A model generated the notes under the pieces. It worked only from the letters and a program-made list of their open reading frames with translations. It searched no databases and was not told where the DNA came from. A DNA stretch of 6,651 nucleotides from Pseudomonadota bacterium (GTDB lineage: Bacteria; Pseudomonadota; Alphaproteobacteria; Rhizobiales; Methylopilaceae), in contig JAEWEX010000214.1 of assembly GCA_023389135.1 (NCBI GenBank), positions 1-6,651 on the forward strand, given 5' to 3'. Positions 5,195-6,651 of this stretch are shown in pieces. The position numbers were made by a program, and so were the translations under genes. Positions within the stretch are counted from its first letter, which is position 1. Each line of letters begins with the position of its first letter.

Positions 5195-5764
5195 ATGTTC
5201 ATCCAGACCGAGGCGACGCCGAACCCGGCGACCCTGAAGTTCATTCCCGGCCGCGTCGTGCTCGACGACGGCACGCTCGACATCCGCGAGCCCGCCGACG
5301 CCCATCGCTCGCCGCTGGCGGAGAAGCTGTTCGCCATCGACGGCGTGTCCGGCGTGTTCTTCGGCTCCGACTTCGTCACCGTCACCAAGGCAGGCGGTGA
5401 ATGGCAGCACCTGAAGCCCGCCGTGCTCGGAGCCATCATGGAGCACTTCATGTCCGGCGCGCCGGTGCTGGCCGATGGCGCCCAGGCGGCCGCAGCCACC
5501 GAGGCGGACGGCGAGGAGTTCTTCGAGCCGGGCCAGGAGGCGACCGTCGCCACCATCAAGGAGCTGCTCGAGACGCGGGTGCGCCCCGCAGTGGCCATGG
5601 ACGGCGGCGACATCACCTTCCGCGGCTTCCGTGACGGCGTCGTCTACCTCAACATGCAGGGCTCCTGCCAGGGCTGCCCGTCCTCCGTGGCGACGCTGAA
5701 GCACGGCATCGAGAACCTGCTCAGGCACTTCGTGCCGGATGTGGAGGAAGTCCGCCCGGTGTGA
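5195..5764 (+). CDS. nfuA: Nfu-type iron-sulfur cluster carrier protein
   Basis: A 189-residue cytosolic Fe-S carrier that receives clusters from the main assembly machinery and hands them to target apoproteins. The N-terminal Nfu_N domain covers about 1-88, starting with the hallmark MFIQTEATPNPATLKF and containing GVSGVFFGSDFVTVTK (50-65). A linker rich in Ala and Glu follows (91-115). The C-terminal NifU-like domain (about 116-189) has VRPAVAMDGGDI (129-140) and SCQGCPSS (157-164); Cys158 and Cys161 are the CxxC that binds a bridging cluster between two subunits. This is the alphaproteobacterial and mitochondrial NFU1 architecture; unlike E. coli NfuA, the N-terminal domain is not a degenerate A-type carrier. 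GGAGG (5184-5188) lies 6 bases before the ATG. An Irr-box-like site upstream suggests iron control. tsaB follows after 105 bases. Confidence 0.95.
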   Translation: MFIQTEATPNPATLKFIPGRVVLDDGTLDIREPADAHRSPLAEKLFAIDGVSGVFFGSDFVTVTKAGGEWQHLKPAVLGAIMEHFMSGAPVLADGAQAAAATEADGEEFFEPGQEATVATIKELLETRVRPAVAMDGGDITFRGFRDGVVYLNMQGSCQGCPSSVATLKHGIENLLRHFVPDVEEVRPV

Positions 5765-5785
5765 CGGCCGTCGCGGCGGCGGCCG
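5765..5785 (+). terminator. GC-rich hairpin right after the nfuA stop
   Basis: CGGCCG (5765-5770) pairs with CGGCCG (5780-5785) around a 9-base loop, beginning at the first base after the stop codon. There is no T-run downstream, so an intrinsic terminator is doubtful; it may instead protect the nfuA mRNA 3' end. Inverted words like this are common in such GC-rich sequence. Confidence 0.25.
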
Positions 5786-5794
5786 GGCCAACCC

Positions 5795-5824
5795 CTTCCG
5801 CCGGCGCGAAAACGTGGTCATAAA
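5795..5824 (+). promoter_or_regulatory. Weak promoter candidate for tsaB
   Basis: CATAAA (5819-5824) in an otherwise GC-rich 105-base gap resembles a -10 element, and CTTCCG (5795-5800) is a poor -35 with an 18-base spacer. It would allow tsaB-rimI transcription independent of nfuA. Read-through from nfuA is equally possible. Confidence 0.25.
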
Positions 5825-5869
5825 GGTCGCGTTGCGTCGCATGGCGCGGGTCACGGGGTTGGGCGTCAG

Positions 5870-6550
5870 GTGCGGGTTCTCGCCATCGATACGGCGCTTT
5901 CGGTCTGTTCGGCGGCGGTGCTCGACGCCGATCTCGACGTCGCGCTCGCAGTCGGCTCCCACGCCATGGAGCGCGGCCACGCCGAGGCCCTGATGCCGCT
6001 CGTGCACCATGTGGTCGAGGCGGCAGGCGGCATGGGTCGCATCGACCGCGTGGTCGCCACCGTCGGTCCCGGCAGCTTCACCGGGCTCAGGGTCGGCCTC
6101 GCCGCCGCCCGCGGCCTGGGTCTCGGCCTCGGCCGTACGGTCGTCGGCGTCACCACCCTGGCCGCCATCGCCGCGCCGCATCTGGGCGACGACGATCGCC
6201 GGCCGGTGGCGGTGTGCATCGACGCCCGCCACGGCCGGGTCTATCTCCAGATGTTCGCCCCCGGCGGACGCACCATCGTCGCCGCGCGCACCGCGGGCGT
6301 GCGCGACGCCGCCCGCGCCATCGGCACCGGACCGGTGCGCATGGTCGGCACCGGCGCGGCCGCAGTGCTGGCGGTGTCGGAGTTCGCCGGCGGGGTCGAG
6401 GTGCTGGACGAGGCGTTTGACGTGCCCGACGTGCTGTGGGTCGCCCGCCTCGGCGCCGTGGCGGACCCGGCGGCCTCGCCGCCAAGGCCGTTCTATCTGC
6501 TGGCGCCCGACGCGAAGCCTTCCGCCGGCGGCAGGGTCGCGCGGGCATGA
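5870..6550 (+). CDS. tsaB: tRNA threonylcarbamoyladenosine biosynthesis protein TsaB
   Basis: A 226-residue cytosolic protein of the ASKHA fold. It pairs with TsaD (and TsaE) to transfer threonylcarbamoyl from threonylcarbamoyl-AMP to A37 of ANN-reading tRNAs. TsaB is a scaffold and lacks the metal-binding catalytic site of TsaD. Sequence marks: MRVLAIDTA at the start (first phosphate-loop strand), a His-containing helix after ERGHAEALMPLV (34-45), the family-defining GPGSFTGLRVGL (66-77), IDARHGRVY (117-125), and a C-terminal PFYLLAPDAKP (207-217). Length is normal for the family. The GTG start at 5870 is preferred because the fold begins immediately; its Shine-Dalgarno is weak. The stop overlaps the next start as ATGA (6547-6550), giving translational coupling to rimI, a widespread pairing. 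Confidence 0.95.
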   Translation: MRVLAIDTALSVCSAAVLDADLDVALAVGSHAMERGHAEALMPLVHHVVEAAGGMGRIDRVVATVGPGSFTGLRVGLAAARGLGLGLGRTVVGVTTLAAIAAPHLGDDDRRPVAVCIDARHGRVYLQMFAPGGRTIVAARTAGVRDAARAIGTGPVRMVGTGAAAVLAVSEFAGGVEVLDEAFDVPDVLWVARLGAVADPAASPPRPFYLLAPDAKPSAGGRVARA

Positions 6551-6651
6551 TGAGCCTGTTCGGCCGGCGCGCCGACTGGCGCGTGCGCGGCGCGCGCGAC
6601 GAGGACGCAGCGGACTTCGCCCGGATCCATGGGTTGAGCTTCGCCCGCGGC
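6547..6651 (+). CDS. rimI: Ribosomal-protein-alanine N-acetyltransferase, N-terminal fragment
   Basis: The first 35 codons of a GNAT-family protein, cut by the right edge. The visible part starts with a short basic lead (MMSLFGRR) and then has the first GNAT helix in the form typical of RimI, with DFARIHGLSFARG (23-35). RimI acetylates the N-terminal alanine of ribosomal protein S18. The acetyl-CoA binding motif (R/QxxGxG/A) lies beyond the window, so the call rests on this helix and on tsaB immediately upstream, sharing ATGA. ATG 6550 is an in-frame alternative start one codon later. Another GNAT function cannot be ruled out from the fragment alone. Confidence 0.8.
   Translation, partial: MMSLFGRRADWRVRGARDEDAADFARIHGLSFARG

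Noticed and set aside
5123..6232. 369-codon minus-strand frame opposite nfuA and tsaB
   Set aside because: Both plus-strand genes have unmistakable family motifs; this frame has none.
1..6651. Mobile element, CRISPR array, tRNA or phage island
   Set aside because: No tandem spaced repeats, transposase or integrase motifs, terminal repeats, cloverleaf sequence or composition break were found on either strand.

Overview
The window is a compact, very GC-rich bacterial segment with strong GC bias at third codon positions. Gene order and family content point to an alphaproteobacterium: nfuA followed by tsaB and rimI, an Irr-type iron-box-like palindrome before nfuA, a PP_4765-type flavoprotein, and a long-form LOG-like protein. 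Genus cannot be fixed from the sequence alone.

Layout, left to right. (1) 1-603 (+): the 3' two-thirds of a thioredoxin-reductase-like flavoprotein, cut by the window edge and lacking the usual CxxC. (2) 620-913 (-): a small predicted exported Ala/Pro-rich protein, convergent with gene 1. (3) 914-1060: a divergent intergenic region with two copies of GAAACSGTTC and two small hairpins. (4) 1061-1579 (+): a strongly basic, uncharacterised 172-residue protein with a near-ideal Shine-Dalgarno. (5) 1698-2939 (+): an HI0933/PP_4765-type FAD protein, started here at GTG 1698 because a promoter-like element lies just upstream. (6) 3054-4187 (+): a polytopic membrane protein with two AbrB-duplication repeats. 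(7) 4262-5065 (+): a LOG-like TIGR00730-family protein. (8) 5066-5194: a comparatively AT-rich regulatory region. (9) 5195-5764 (+): Nfu-type Fe-S carrier. (10) 5870-6550 (+): tsaB, overlapping (11) the start of rimI, which runs off the right edge.

The coherent functional unit is at the right end: Fe-S cluster delivery (nfuA), then tRNA t6A synthesis (tsaB) and ribosomal protein acetylation (rimI), the last two translationally coupled. The left and middle genes are mostly poorly characterised oxidoreductase and membrane families with no evident shared pathway; genes 4 to 7 run the same way but with gaps of 74-118 bases, so they need not be one operon.

I see no rRNA, tRNA, CRISPR array, insertion sequence, phage gene or toxin-antitoxin pair, and no convincing undescribed multi-gene system. 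The most useful leads are regulatory: the Irr-like box before nfuA and the repeated GAAACSGTTC motif between the divergent genes.
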